NCBI RefSeq assembly: GCF_017893965.1
Contig: NZ_CP054142.1
Location: forward strand, 1-64,000
Source of the DNA: Treponema parvum
Lineage (GTDB): Bacteria > Spirochaetota > Spirochaetia > Treponematales > Treponemataceae
Direction of reading: 5' to 3'
Length of the DNA: 64,000 nucleotides
The position numbers and the translations under genes were made by a program. Shown piece by piece: positions 17,683 through 27,529 of this stretch. Within the stretch, counting starts at the first letter, position 1; each line of letters begins with the position of its first letter. The notes beneath the pieces are model-generated. The model made no database searches. It worked only from the letters and a program-made list of their open reading frames with translations, and had not been told where the DNA came from.

Positions 17683-18858
17683 ATGAAAGATTTTTGGTAT
17701 TATGTTCCGACTAGGATCAATTTTGGGCCGAGTTGTTTTCAGTATTTAGTTGATACCATTAAACAATGGGGTACAAAGCCGTTAATTGTTTATGGTGGTG
17801 GTTCTATCAAAAAAAACGGTGCTTATGATGCCGTTGTTGGAAGACTTAAAGAAGCAGGAATACCTTTTGTAGAAATGGATGGTGTTGAGCCGAATCCACG
17901 ACTTGAATCCGTTATAAAGGGAAATGAAATTTGCAGAAAAGAAAAATGTGATATTTTACTCCCTATTGGGGGAGCAAGTGCAATTGATTGTGCAAAATCA
18001 ATTGCAGCTACATGTACATACAAAGGTGACCCGTGGGATATCATAAGCAAAAAAGTTCAAGTAGGTAAAGTATTTCCAATAATTACAGTTCCCACTCTTT
18101 CTGCCGCAGGTTCAGAGATGTCAACAAGTTCTGTTATTTCAAGAATGGATATTAATGAGAAGGCCGGTTATTCAGATCCAGAAATGAGACCCAAAGCATC
18201 ATTTCTTAATCCGGAGTTCACATTCACTATGCCGAAAAAACAAACAGCGGCAGGCATTGCGGATGCTATTAGCCATGTCGCAGAGTCGTATTTTTCAAAT
18301 GTTCCTGAAGCATATCTTCAAGCAAAATTTGGAGAAGCCCTTTTCAATACGCTTTTTCACTATGGGAAAACAGTTTACAACGATCCTAAAAATTATGAAG
18401 CCAGAAGTAATATCATGTGGGCATGTTGTTGGGCAATCAACGGTTTAGTGGTTAAGGGGAATCCGGTAGGGTGGTCAATGCACAAACTTGAACATGAGCT
18501 TTCGGCTTTTTACGATGTTACACATGGAATAGGTCTTGCTGTAATCATGCCAGCATGGATGGAATGGATGCTTACAGAAGATAACGCTTACAGGTATTTA
18601 GGATATCTCAAAGCTGCTTTTGAAATAGATCCTTCTGGAATGGATAAAATGGTAGCGGCGAAACTCGCTATTACGAAAACAAAAGAATATTTTGCCGAAA
18701 TAGATCTTCCTTTAAGACTCAGAGATATTGGAATTGAAAAAGATATGCTTCCAAAGATGGCGCATGAGGCGAGCATTATAGGTAAGGACTATTTTTCGAA
18801 GGCTTTCAGAGTCCTTGACGAAAATGCGGCTTTTGAAATCTATAAAATGGCATATTAA
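17683..18858 (+). CDS. Iron-containing alcohol dehydrogenase
   Basis: A 391-residue group III (Fe) dehydrogenase of the butanol-dehydrogenase-like branch. The N-terminal NAD(P) domain has VYGGGSIKKNGAYD (about 39-52) and the phosphate loop GGASAIDCAKSIAA (about 100-113). The metal-binding residues are visible in DAISHVAESYF and HKLEHELSAFYDVTHGIGLA. The start at 17683 follows AGGAG by seven bases; an upstream TTG at 17656 is less likely. In this operon it probably interconverts an aldehyde/alcohol intermediate. Confidence 0.92.
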   Translation: MKDFWYYVPTRINFGPSCFQYLVDTIKQWGTKPLIVYGGGSIKKNGAYDAVVGRLKEAGIPFVEMDGVEPNPRLESVIKGNEICRKEKCDILLPIGGASAIDCAKSIAATCTYKGDPWDIISKKVQVGKVFPIITVPTLSAAGSEMSTSSVISRMDINEKAGYSDPEMRPKASFLNPEFTFTMPKKQTAAGIADAISHVAESYFSNVPEAYLQAKFGEALFNTLFHYGKTVYNDPKNYEARSNIMWACCWAINGLVVKGNPVGWSMHKLEHELSAFYDVTHGIGLAVIMPAWMEWMLTEDNAYRYLGYLKAAFEIDPSGMDKMVAAKLAITKTKEYFAEIDLPLRLRDIGIEKDMLPKMAHEASIIGKDYFSKAFRVLDENAAFEIYKMAY

Positions 18859-18908
18859 TTGAGATTATCCCAATTTGGGCTTAATGTGAAAAATTTTAGG
18901 AGGAAAAA

Positions 18909-20081
18909 ATGAAAAAAGTTGTCGTTATTGTTACACTCGTCTCTCTTGTTTGCGCAAGTGTGTTTTCAAAGGGGGAACAGGAAATAGCTTCTACTGCACG
19001 GATAAAGAAAGTAGCGCTTGTTATGCAAAAAGGCGGACTTGGAGATCTTGGATTCAATGATTCCGCTTATTCAGGACTTGTTTATTGTAAGACCCAGTAT
19101 GGCATTGAAATAAATGCTGTTGAATGTACGGATTCTTCACAGGGACAAGAAATTTTTAGAAGTCTTTGCGAAGAAGGTTATCATCTGATTCTTAATCTTG
19201 AAGCTGGTATTTCAGGTGATATGTATCATGTAGCTATGGATTATCCTGAGATTTACTTTTGTGCAATTGGTCGACAGTTAAGAATTAACGCTGTTGATGG
19301 AGTTAAAGTAAGACCAGTTAATGTTATTGAATCATATATTACACTTAATGAACATTCTTTTCTTGCAGGTATAGTTGCTGCATATGTAGCAACAGATGGA
19401 AATGAAATTGTTTCTGGTGTTGGAAGAAATAATGGAAACTGTAATATTGGTGTTCTTTTTGGCGCGGACTCTGTCGGGTTTTATCAATACGGTGACGGTT
19501 TCAGACAAGGAGTATATTTTTTAAATCCAAACGCGAATGTTTATATTGATTATTCTGTAGGTTTTTCCGATACGGCAAATGCACAGGTTATTGCAACCAA
19601 TATGATTAAAAATATGGGATGTGATGTCATTTGGACATGCTGTGGAACAGCTGGTCTTGGGGGGCTTGAAGCAACAAGGCTTAACAATGTTTACGGAATA
19701 GGAGTTGATACAAATCAGGACAGTCTTCAACCTGGACACATTATAACTTCTGCCGTCCGTGATAACAAATCTCTTGTAGAATACTATGTTAGCGAATTCC
19801 TAAAAAAAGGAAAACTAGAACAAACAAAGCCGGACGTGTTTAATCTTTCAAATGGCGGTGTTAATATTACTGATATGAGCGTTATTGGGAAATATGTCAC
19901 AGAAGCAGCAAAATTTGAAGAGCTTAAATCTATCGTTACCAAAGCTCGACAATGGATTTCTGAAGGCAAAATTATAATTTTTGATGCGCGTCTTGCAAGC
20001 ATTGAACAGAACGGACTTAGACTTGATGAATGGATGAAAACCTCTGGTAAGTTTGTTACATATGCCCATCTTTCTCATTAA
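18909..20081 (+). CDS. BMP-family ABC transporter substrate-binding protein
   Basis: A 390-residue exported binding protein of the basic-membrane-protein/Med/PnrA family. The signal region is about 1-20 (MKKVVVIVTLVSLVCASVFS), followed by a KGEQE linker; the Cys at about 16 makes a relaxed lipoprotein box possible. The BMP fold is shown by KVALVMQKGGLGDLGFND, GYHLILNLEAG and CDVIWTCCGTAGLGG. Known ligands of the family are purine nucleosides and, in treponemes, riboflavin (RfuA). The next three genes complete the importer. AGGAGG precedes the ATG. Confidence 0.9.
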   Translation: MKKVVVIVTLVSLVCASVFSKGEQEIASTARIKKVALVMQKGGLGDLGFNDSAYSGLVYCKTQYGIEINAVECTDSSQGQEIFRSLCEEGYHLILNLEAGISGDMYHVAMDYPEIYFCAIGRQLRINAVDGVKVRPVNVIESYITLNEHSFLAGIVAAYVATDGNEIVSGVGRNNGNCNIGVLFGADSVGFYQYGDGFRQGVYFLNPNANVYIDYSVGFSDTANAQVIATNMIKNMGCDVIWTCCGTAGLGGLEATRLNNVYGIGVDTNQDSLQPGHIITSAVRDNKSLVEYYVSEFLKKGKLEQTKPDVFNLSNGGVNITDMSVIGKYVTEAAKFEELKSIVTKARQWISEGKIIIFDARLASIEQNGLRLDEWMKTSGKFVTYAHLSH

Positions 20082-20156
20082 TTTACAAAACGCTAGTTTT
20101 TATTAAGTCCTGTATTGGTTAGGTAGAATTATTCTAAATTTAGGGCATTTGTATTT

Positions 20157-21734
20157 ATGAGAGAATCTATCATTGAAGTAAAAAATCTTACAAAAAAATT
20201 TGGAGATTTTGTTGCCAATTGTAATATCAATCTGAATATAAAAGAAGGTGAAATACGAGCTATCATTGGAGAAAACGGAGCAGGAAAATCTACTTTAATG
20301 AATATGTTATACGGCATTTATCAACCTACGGCCGGGGATATTTTATTTAGAGGGAAAAAAGTTATTATTGATTCTCCAAGAATTGCTATTGATCTTGGAA
20401 TAGGAATGATACATCAACATTTTAAGCTCTCTTCATCATTGACAGTTTATGAAAATATTGTTTTGGGAACTGAAATTCTAAAGAAATATGATATCAATGG
20501 AAATATATTCAATGGTTTTCTTGTTGACAATAAAAAAGAAAAAGAAGATGTTCAACTTCTTGTTGATAAGCTCAATTTCAATTTGGATATAAATGCTAAA
20601 GTCGGAGATATTTCAATCGGCGCTAAGCAACGTGTTGAAATTCTTAAGATGCTCTATCGGGATGTGGATATTCTTATTCTTGACGAACCCACCGCTGTTC
20701 TAATCCCGGATGAAGTTCTTGATCTTATTGAAAGACTCAAAAGTCTTAAAAATGCAGGAAAAACAATAATTATTATTACTCATAAACTTAATGAAGTTAA
20801 GATGTGTGCAGACAACATTACGGTTATTCGAGCAGGAAAAGTTATAGGAACAGTTCCAAACACGGATAAAACAACAGATGAAAATCTTGCAGAAATGATG
20901 GTAGGAAGACCCGTACTTTTAAGAGTGAGGAAAAGTGGGAAACCAAGTGGTAAAAAGATTGCTTATAATGTGAGTAATCTTACGGCTATTGATTCGGAAG
21001 GCAAAAAAATCTTCAATGAAATAAATATAAAAGTTCATGAAAAGCAGATTATTGGTATTGCCGGAGTAGAAGGTAACGGACAGACAGAACTTATGCAAGC
21101 ATTAACCGGACTTTTAGATGTAAAAAGCGGAAAAGTTGAAATCAATGGTAAGGATGTTACCGGAATGTGGCCTGATGAACTCAGAGAATACAGTGTTGGC
21201 ATTATACCAGAGGATAGATATAGGCAAGGGCTCTGCCTTAAGCTGCCAGTATCAGCAAATCTTATAGCCGGCTATCATGGAAAAAGACCTTACTGTAAGT
21301 ATGGAATTATGAACCGAAAGATTATTAAGGAAAACAAGAATAAACTTGTATCTCAATATGATATTAGACTTTCAACAGGCGATCCAGCTGTTGGATCTCT
21401 TTCGGGCGGAAATGCGCAAAAAGTAATCATTGCTAGAGAATTCAGTAGGGCACCAAAAGTACTCCTCGTTAGTCAACCGACGCGAGGTGTTGATATTGGT
21501 GCGATTGAATTTATCCATAATGCAATTCTTAAGATGAGAGATGAAGGATGTGCTGTTCTTGTAATTTCTTCTGAGCTGTCTGAAATTACAGGGCTTTCAG
21601 ACAGGATACTTGTTATGTGTCACGGAGAAATAACAGGAAATTTCAAGGCAACAACGGTTTCTTTTAACGAGCTTGGGATGTATATGTCTGGAGTAAAAAA
21701 AATGACCAAAGAGGAACTTGAAAACTGTGATTAA
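20157..21734 (+). CDS. ABC importer ATPase with two ATP-binding domains
   Basis: A 525-residue RbsA/YufO-type energiser. The first domain has Walker A GENGAGKST (about 41-49), an altered signature SIGAKQRVEI and Walker B LILDEPTAVL. The second has the usual degenerate GVEGNGQTEL loop, a canonical LSGGNAQKV signature and VLLVSQPTRGVD. This asymmetry is normal for importers of sugars and nucleosides. The 10-base palindrome CTAAATTTAG (20134-20143) lies 14 bases before the ATG. No strong ribosome site is seen. Confidence 0.94.
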   Translation: MRESIIEVKNLTKKFGDFVANCNINLNIKEGEIRAIIGENGAGKSTLMNMLYGIYQPTAGDILFRGKKVIIDSPRIAIDLGIGMIHQHFKLSSSLTVYENIVLGTEILKKYDINGNIFNGFLVDNKKEKEDVQLLVDKLNFNLDINAKVGDISIGAKQRVEILKMLYRDVDILILDEPTAVLIPDEVLDLIERLKSLKNAGKTIIIITHKLNEVKMCADNITVIRAGKVIGTVPNTDKTTDENLAEMMVGRPVLLRVRKSGKPSGKKIAYNVSNLTAIDSEGKKIFNEINIKVHEKQIIGIAGVEGNGQTELMQALTGLLDVKSGKVEINGKDVTGMWPDELREYSVGIIPEDRYRQGLCLKLPVSANLIAGYHGKRPYCKYGIMNRKIIKENKNKLVSQYDIRLSTGDPAVGSLSGGNAQKVIIAREFSRAPKVLLVSQPTRGVDIGAIEFIHNAILKMRDEGCAVLVISSELSEITGLSDRILVMCHGEITGNFKATTVSFNELGMYMSGVKKMTKEELENCD

Positions 21735-22863
21735 GAAAAAAGAAATAGAAACGCTTTCTCGGTCTGAAAGAATTGATATTAACAGAAAAAGGATGTTCAG
21801 AATAATAGACGTGATACTCCCTTTGGTTTTTGCGTTTGGAGTAGGGAGTGTTTTTTCTATCATATGTAAGTGTAATCCATTCAAACTTTATGGATATATT
21901 ATAAAAAAGGCATTTGGTTCTCTTGGTGGAATTCTAAATACACTTGGTTTTGCAACTCCTATTATAATGACAGGGATCGCTACAGCATTTTCAATTAGGG
22001 CTGCCATTTGGAACATGGGCATTGAAGGACAAGTATTTGTTGGCGCTTTTGCAACGGCTCTTGCCGGTTATCTTGTAAAAGGGCTTCCGTCTTTTATTCA
22101 TGTACCTATTTGCCTTCTAATTGGTGCTGCTTTTGGTGCTCTTTATGCTTTAATACCCGGTATTCTTAAGGCAAAATTTAGAATAAATGAAGTTGTTACA
22201 ACTGTTATGCTTAATAGTATTGCAACTACAGTTACAACATTTATGACACAGACATACTTGAGTACCGGAGATGCTTATGTTCATACAGAATTCATTGAAA
22301 ATACGGCACGATTAACAAAATTTGTTTCAAGATATCGTTGTTCAACGGCTTTTATTATTGCAATAATAATTTGGAGCATACTCTATTTTGTCCTAAGCAA
22401 TACGAAGTTTGGATACGAAGTGGGGTGTATAGGAAGACAACTGGAGTTTTCAGATGCTGTTGGAATGCGGGTTAGCAAAAAAATCATAATTATTTTTGTT
22501 ATAGGAGGAGCAATTGCAGGCGTTGCAGGTGCAACGGAAATAATGGGGGTTAACTTCAATTTTACACCTACTTTTTCAACGAATCCTGGAATAGGATGGG
22601 ATGGATTTTTTGTATGCATACTTTCGGCAAGCGAGCCTATGGGAATACTGGTATATTCCATTATTTTTGGAGCATTAAGATACGGTGCAATTGTTGCTCA
22701 AACAGGACTTGGAGTTCCTCTAGATCTTATAAATGTTGTTAAAAGCACAATGATTCTTTTTGAGGCAATAAAAATCGCTTCTACCTATGGAATAAAAATC
22801 AAAGAACGAGTTAATAAGAAGCTGAGTATGTTACAGGGCAATATAAAAAGGATAAAAGTATGA
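21727..22863 (+). CDS. ABC importer permease 1 (YufP/RfuC-like)
   Basis: About 378 residues with multiple membrane segments and the family core GIATAFSIRAAIWNMGIEGQ (about 91-110), common to BMP-linked nucleoside-type importers. The start is uncertain: GTG at 21727 follows AGAGG by 12 bases, while a TTG at 21718 is too close to it. Either way the gene overlaps the end of the ATPase gene, and its own last four bases overlap permease 2. Confidence 0.9.
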   Translation: MIKKKEIETLSRSERIDINRKRMFRIIDVILPLVFAFGVGSVFSIICKCNPFKLYGYIIKKAFGSLGGILNTLGFATPIIMTGIATAFSIRAAIWNMGIEGQVFVGAFATALAGYLVKGLPSFIHVPICLLIGAAFGALYALIPGILKAKFRINEVVTTVMLNSIATTVTTFMTQTYLSTGDAYVHTEFIENTARLTKFVSRYRCSTAFIIAIIIWSILYFVLSNTKFGYEVGCIGRQLEFSDAVGMRVSKKIIIIFVIGGAIAGVAGATEIMGVNFNFTPTFSTNPGIGWDGFFVCILSASEPMGILVYSIIFGALRYGAIVAQTGLGVPLDLINVVKSTMILFEAIKIASTYGIKIKERVNKKLSMLQGNIKRIKV

Positions 22864-23780
22864 ATCTTTTTCTCAATCTACTTTACATGACAATTGAGTC
22901 ATCGGTTCCTTATCTTCTTATTACAATTGGCGGCGTCTTTGTCGCAAGGGCGGGAGTATTTAATATTTCTATGGAAGGATGTTGTGAATTTTGTGCTTTT
23001 GCTGGAATTATATTTACATATGTGACAGGAATGATATGGGTAGGGGTCATAGCTGCACTTATAATGGGAGCAATAGTTAATACGGTATTTTATTTTTTTA
23101 CCGTGAAATTTAATGGAAACCTCAGTGTTGTCGGGACAGGTATAAATCTTATGGCGCTTTGCGTTCCACCAGCATTGCTTCAGGCTCTCTATGGAACAAG
23201 AAGTAATCTTATTGCAACGATATTTATAGACCCTGCCAAGATGGAACTAGATCTTCCCCTTATTAGAAAAATACCTTTGATAAGTAATGTAATCAACAAG
23301 CATACATTTATAACTTATCTTACAATTTTTATTGTTTGGGGACTTATGATCGTTATGTATAAGACAAAGTTTGGAATTTATGTACGTGTTACAGGTGAAA
23401 ATCCAGATGCTGCACAATCTGTTGGAATAAAGACAAACAAAATAAAGTTTTTATGTCTGATTATTGCAGGTATCACAAGTGCGCTTGCAGGTCTTAATAT
23501 TTCGGTTGAACAGCTTGGTATGTATACAATGGGAATGTCCGCAAATAGGGGATTCATTTGTCTTAGCGCTATCAACTGTGGAAAAAAAGAACCTGGTAAA
23601 GCCTGTATTTATTCAATGATTTTTGGTTTTGTAAGAGCACTTCAGATGGTGATAAATAATTACGTGCCTGCAGCAATTTCATCGTTGCTCGCAATAATAC
23701 CGTATGTAACGATTATTGTGGTTCTTCTTTTTGTTGAAGTTCCTATAATGCGGAAAAATCATTTTAGATTTTTTAAATAA
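22860..23780 (+). CDS. ABC importer permease 2 (YufQ/RfuD-like)
   Basis: A 306-residue membrane protein with about eight to ten hydrophobic segments and the family motif GGVFVARAGVFNISMEGCCE (about 24-43), the counterpart of the AAIWNMGIEGQ motif in permease 1. The permeases probably form a heterodimer. The coupling by four-base overlap supports a single importer with the binding protein at 18909 and ATPase at 20157. Confidence 0.92.
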   Translation: MNLFLNLLYMTIESSVPYLLITIGGVFVARAGVFNISMEGCCEFCAFAGIIFTYVTGMIWVGVIAALIMGAIVNTVFYFFTVKFNGNLSVVGTGINLMALCVPPALLQALYGTRSNLIATIFIDPAKMELDLPLIRKIPLISNVINKHTFITYLTIFIVWGLMIVMYKTKFGIYVRVTGENPDAAQSVGIKTNKIKFLCLIIAGITSALAGLNISVEQLGMYTMGMSANRGFICLSAINCGKKEPGKACIYSMIFGFVRALQMVINNYVPAAISSLLAIIPYVTIIVVLLFVEVPIMRKNHFRFFK

Positions 23781-23796
23781 AAGTGGGGAGATAAAA

Positions 23797-24384
23797 ATGC
23801 CAAAAACTGCTGTACTTGTTATAGATATGCAAAAAGATTTCACTATACCTGATGGAAAATTTTATTACGCTGAGACAACGGGAGAGATGATGAAAACCTT
23901 TATTTCTAAACTGAACAAGATGAGAGATATGGGAGCTCTTATTATAATTGTCTATACTATGCATCCTATAAATGAAAAAGAGGTTAATCCTGAACTGACA
24001 AGAATGTTCAAAGATGGGAAAAAGGCTTCTCTTGTTGAAGGATCTATGGGTTCAAAACTCGATGATAGGATTGTTTTACATAAGCAAGATGTTCTTTTCA
24101 GAAAATATGCTCCAAGCGCATTTTTTAAAACAAATCTTGATCAGATTCTTGAAGAAAAAGGTGTTGAAAATGTTTTAATATGTGGAGTTAAAACAAATGT
24201 TTGTTGTAGGGCTACGGCAACAGATTCCTATAGCTATAAATTTAAGACATTTATGATTTCTGATATGCTCAGTACAAATACGAAAGAAATTAACGAGTTT
24301 CATCTTTCCGAAATGACAAAGTATTTTGCAAAAGCTATTACTTCTAATGAAGTATTCAAAAGATTTAAAGAAGGTACATTTTGA
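23797..24384 (+). CDS. Isochorismatase-family cysteine hydrolase
   Basis: A 195-residue hydrolase with the full nicotinamidase/isochorismatase catalytic set: Asp in VLVIDMQKDF (about residue 10), Lys in FRKYAPSAFF (about 103) and Cys in GVKTNVCCRAT (about 136). Family members hydrolyse amides such as nicotinamide or ureido compounds. Its place between a nucleoside-type importer and a PfkB kinase suggests release of ammonia or an amine from the imported compound; this is inference. Confidence 0.9.
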   Translation: MPKTAVLVIDMQKDFTIPDGKFYYAETTGEMMKTFISKLNKMRDMGALIIIVYTMHPINEKEVNPELTRMFKDGKKASLVEGSMGSKLDDRIVLHKQDVLFRKYAPSAFFKTNLDQILEEKGVENVLICGVKTNVCCRATATDSYSYKFKTFMISDMLSTNTKEINEFHLSEMTKYFAKAITSNEVFKRFKEGTF

Positions 24385-24385
24385 T

Positions 24386-25366
24386 ATGTCAAAATATAAC
24401 TTTACAGTGGTAGGGACAGCTGCAACTGTATCAATATTTAAGGTTGAGAAGATGCCAGAGGTTGGAGCTTCAACCCCCGTTTTTGGAGGATCTATAATAG
24501 ATTTTCAAAATGGAGGTATGGGCTTTAATATATGCGCAGGTCTTGTTTCGCTTGGTTGTTCCGTTTATCCGGTTCTTACATATGCCGATGCAAGGCAGCA
24601 CGATTATATTCATTCTTTTTTTGCTCTTAAAAATCTGCCTGAAGATGGAATCAAGGATCCTCCGGAAAATTCTTGTGGTACGACAATTATGATTCAGGAT
24701 GGTGAGAAAAACCATATGACTCTTATAACAGAGTATGGTAATCGCCTTCCTGCAAGTGATTATTTTGACGAACAGAAAATGGAAGATAAATTTTTTAAAT
24801 CTTCAGATTATGTAATTCTTACAGCTACGTTTCCCAAAAATGCAGATTCCGCTGTTGATGCCATAATTATGAGTCAAAAGCCGTTTGTGCTTTCTATGCG
24901 AAAAGACAAAAATGCTTTTCCACACGAAATTCTTTTTAAAGCTTTAATAAATGCAAATTATCTTTTTGCAAATAAAACCGAAGTTGATTTCATAGTCGAT
25001 GAGTACGAGTTTAAAAAAATTGAAGATCTGTTTGAATATGGAAAAATGAAATATATAGTTCAAACGATGGGAAAAGACGGAAGCATAATAATTTCCAAAG
25101 ATGTAGACGGAATTTATGTTTACGATAGAGTTCCGGCTGTGCATTGTAGAACACCCATAATAGATACCGTTGGCGCAGGGGATGGTTATGTATGTGGTTT
25201 TATGTATGGCATTCTTAATGGAAAAACAATGCATGAATGTGCTCTTCTTGGAAGCACATTATCTTCTTTTATTTTGGAAAACGAAGGTAGTGTAACAAAT
25301 CTTCCGGACGAAAAGAGATTAATTGAACGTTTTAAAGAGAGCCGAGGGATAGGATATGAATTTTGA
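24386..25366 (+). CDS. PfkB-family sugar/nucleoside kinase
   Basis: A 326-residue ribokinase-fold kinase. The N-terminal GSIIDFQNGGMGFNICAGLVSLG (shown in part; glycine-rich substrate motif) and the C-terminal signature DTVGAGDGYVCGFMYGIL (about 264-281), holding the catalytic Asp, are clear. The ATG at 24386 begins one base after the hydrolase stop. The kinase probably phosphorylates the imported sugar or nucleoside so that the TrpA-like or BtpA-like barrels can act on it. Confidence 0.9.
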   Translation: MSKYNFTVVGTAATVSIFKVEKMPEVGASTPVFGGSIIDFQNGGMGFNICAGLVSLGCSVYPVLTYADARQHDYIHSFFALKNLPEDGIKDPPENSCGTTIMIQDGEKNHMTLITEYGNRLPASDYFDEQKMEDKFFKSSDYVILTATFPKNADSAVDAIIMSQKPFVLSMRKDKNAFPHEILFKALINANYLFANKTEVDFIVDEYEFKKIEDLFEYGKMKYIVQTMGKDGSIIISKDVDGIYVYDRVPAVHCRTPIIDTVGAGDGYVCGFMYGILNGKTMHECALLGSTLSSFILENEGSVTNLPDEKRLIERFKESRGIGYEF

Positions 25367-26135
25367 TTTTAGTGACGGACACAAACTTCTTGTAGGTATG
25401 GTACATCTTTTGCCTCTTCCAGGGACATATAGATCAAAAAATACGATAAAAACAGTTATTGAACGAGCTGTTACAGATGCAAAAATACTTGAGTCATGTG
25501 GGTTCGGAGCAATTCTTATTGAAAATGAAGATCTTTGTAATTCTCCAAAAATGACAAAACTCCAATTTGCAAGTATGAGCATAGTAGTCAATATTATAAG
25601 CAATACAGTATTAATTCCTGTCGGGGTAACTTGTGGCTGTACGAACTATGAAGAATCTCTTTCAATTGCATTTATATGTGGCTGTGATTTTATCAGAACA
25701 CCGATTTTTGTAGACACTCTCGTTAATTATAACGGTGTTATTGCGCCTTGTAGTAGCCAACTTATTACTTATAGAAAGCAGATAGGTGCAGAAAAGATAA
25801 AAGTTTTTGCTGATATCCAAGTTAAGCATTACCATATGCTTGACAAATCGATAGATATTACAGAATCGGCTTTATGGGCCCAGAGACAGGGAGCAGATGC
25901 GATCGTTGTTACAGGAACTTCTACAGGAGTAGAAACAAAAATTGATGATATCGAAAGGGTTAAAAAACAAGTAGACATTCCTGTTGCAGTAGGAAGCGGT
26001 GTTTCTGATTGTAATATCAAAGAACAAGCAAAATTTGCGGATATATTTATAATTGGAACAAATATTAGAAAAAATGGAAAAATGTCCGAACCTATAGATT
26101 CTTCAAAAGCAAGTAAAATAATTAAAGCATTGTAA
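25356..26135 (+). CDS. BtpA/SgcQ-family TIM-barrel protein
   Basis: A 259-residue barrel with the family opening LVGMVHLLPLPGTYRS (about 12-27), ILIENEDLCNSP, VTCGCTNYEESLSIA and the late PVAVGSGVSDCNIKE. BtpA was named for photosystem I biogenesis in cyanobacteria, but in other bacteria relatives such as SgcQ lie in sugar operons and are probably enzymes of sugar or nucleoside degradation. It overlaps the kinase gene by 11 bases and closes the GntR-controlled operon. Confidence 0.88.
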   Translation: MNFDFSDGHKLLVGMVHLLPLPGTYRSKNTIKTVIERAVTDAKILESCGFGAILIENEDLCNSPKMTKLQFASMSIVVNIISNTVLIPVGVTCGCTNYEESLSIAFICGCDFIRTPIFVDTLVNYNGVIAPCSSQLITYRKQIGAEKIKVFADIQVKHYHMLDKSIDITESALWAQRQGADAIVVTGTSTGVETKIDDIERVKKQVDIPVAVGSGVSDCNIKEQAKFADIFIIGTNIRKNGKMSEPIDSSKASKIIKAL

Positions 26136-26277
26136 ATACTCGAAAATACAGAGTTCAATATTTTTATGTCTAAATATTGTTATTGATGGTTTTATGAATT
26201 TATTTTTCAGGTTTGGTTTACGACTTGAGCATCAAGTTTATGAAGTGTAATTTTTAAAGTGTAAAAGATAAGTCTAT

Positions 26278-27390
26278 CTAATATATTGTGTCCAGATAGC
26301 TTTGTATATAATAGATAGCGGCTCCTATCGATGCAGCATTTTGGCCGTATTTACTCAGTTTAACCGACACGGAGATAGAATTGAAGGCTGTTTTTTCATT
26401 AATTATTTCAATCAGTTGATTTATATCCTCATAGTTCATATATTGTCTTAACAGACCGCCTAATATGACTTTGTAATTTATTATCATGCGAATATTATCG
26501 ATAGTCAAAGCAAGCTCTTCAAGATAATTTCTCCAAACTTCCTTACAATGTTCATTCCCATTTCTGAGTTTTTTAAAAAATATATCCAAATGCATTCCTG
26601 CAGATTTTTTCAAGGCGTTTGCAGAGCAATATGCTTCAACACATCCTTTTTTTCCACAATAACATTTTTCTCCATTCGGATGAATGATCATGTGTTCGAT
26701 TAGACCAGAACCACCAGAATGTACTTTTCCTCTGGAAACTAAGACACCACCAAAGTTATTATTTAAGAGAAGGTAAATAGCATTCTCCGTATCACTGTTT
26801 TTCCAAATTTCGGCGGTGGCACTGGCTTTTGTGTCATGGACTAGTATGCATGGGTAGTCAAGAAACCGGCTAAAGGCTTGCGCTTTTTGTCCTTTGTTGT
26901 GAAGAATGGTGCCATATATAACCTCTGATCCGTCTTGTGATATGAGTCCTTGGGTAGCAAAGGCTATACCAATTAATCGCTTTTTAGAGATTCCCGTAGA
27001 TTCAATGAACGATATAATATGTTTGCATATTTTTTCGTAGTAATTATCATTATCTTTATATGGGATTTTATGAGAAATTTCGGTTAACATAGAACCGTAT
27101 AAATCTATAGCACAGATTCTTACTGATCCTTTGAAAATTGCAGCCCCTACAGAAAACTTTGCCGTCTTAACACATCTGATTTTATAAGCCTTTCTTCCGC
27201 CTGTGGATTTATAATATCCACATTTCTCGATCAATCCATCTTTCATAAGGGTATTCAGATTGTTTTTGACAGTTGGAAGACTAAGGCCTAGGGCATCTGC
27301 AATCGCTTGTTTTGAAGTTTCACCGGATTGATATATAAATTCATAAAGTTTTTTTCTGTTTAATTTTTTTATACCTATTAAATTATTCAT
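26278..27390 (-). CDS. ROK-family transcription regulator (NagC/XylR type)
   Basis: A 370-residue repressor with an N-terminal helix-turn-helix (about 15-50, TSKQAIADALGLSLPTVKNN) and a ROK sugar-binding/kinase-like domain including the zinc motif CYCGKKGCVEAYC (about 246-258). ROK repressors respond to sugars or sugar phosphates. It is divergent from the TRAP operon. A perfect 16-bp palindrome made of TTAGTTT-type half sites, seen in XylR operators, covers the -10 of that operon (27525-27540). Confidence 0.9.
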   Translation of the reverse strand: MNNLIGIKKLNRKKLYEFIYQSGETSKQAIADALGLSLPTVKNNLNTLMKDGLIEKCGYYKSTGGRKAYKIRCVKTAKFSVGAAIFKGSVRICAIDLYGSMLTEISHKIPYKDNDNYYEKICKHIISFIESTGISKKRLIGIAFATQGLISQDGSEVIYGTILHNKGQKAQAFSRFLDYPCILVHDTKASATAEIWKNSDTENAIYLLLNNNFGGVLVSRGKVHSGGSGLIEHMIIHPNGEKCYCGKKGCVEAYCSANALKKSAGMHLDIFFKKLRNGNEHCKEVWRNYLEELALTIDNIRMIINYKVILGGLLRQYMNYEDINQLIEIINEKTAFNSISVSVKLSKYGQNAASIGAAIYYIQSYLDTIY

Positions 27391-27500
27391 ATTCTGCCTT
27401 TACTAAAGAGAGAATACGAAATTTTTTGCTTGGCTGCAACAAGGAAACGGATAATAAAAATGAAAAATATTTTTATTTATAGAAATTCTTAAAATTAATG

Positions 27501-27529
27501 TTGCAAATAGTTATTACTGGATGTAAACT
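27501..27529 (+). promoter_or_regulatory. Sigma-70-like promoter of the TRAP operon
   Basis: TTGCAA (27501-27506), 17-base spacer, TAAACT (27524-27529). The predicted transcription start is about 60 bases before dctP. The -10 is overlapped by the palindrome at 27525-27540. Confidence 0.6.
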
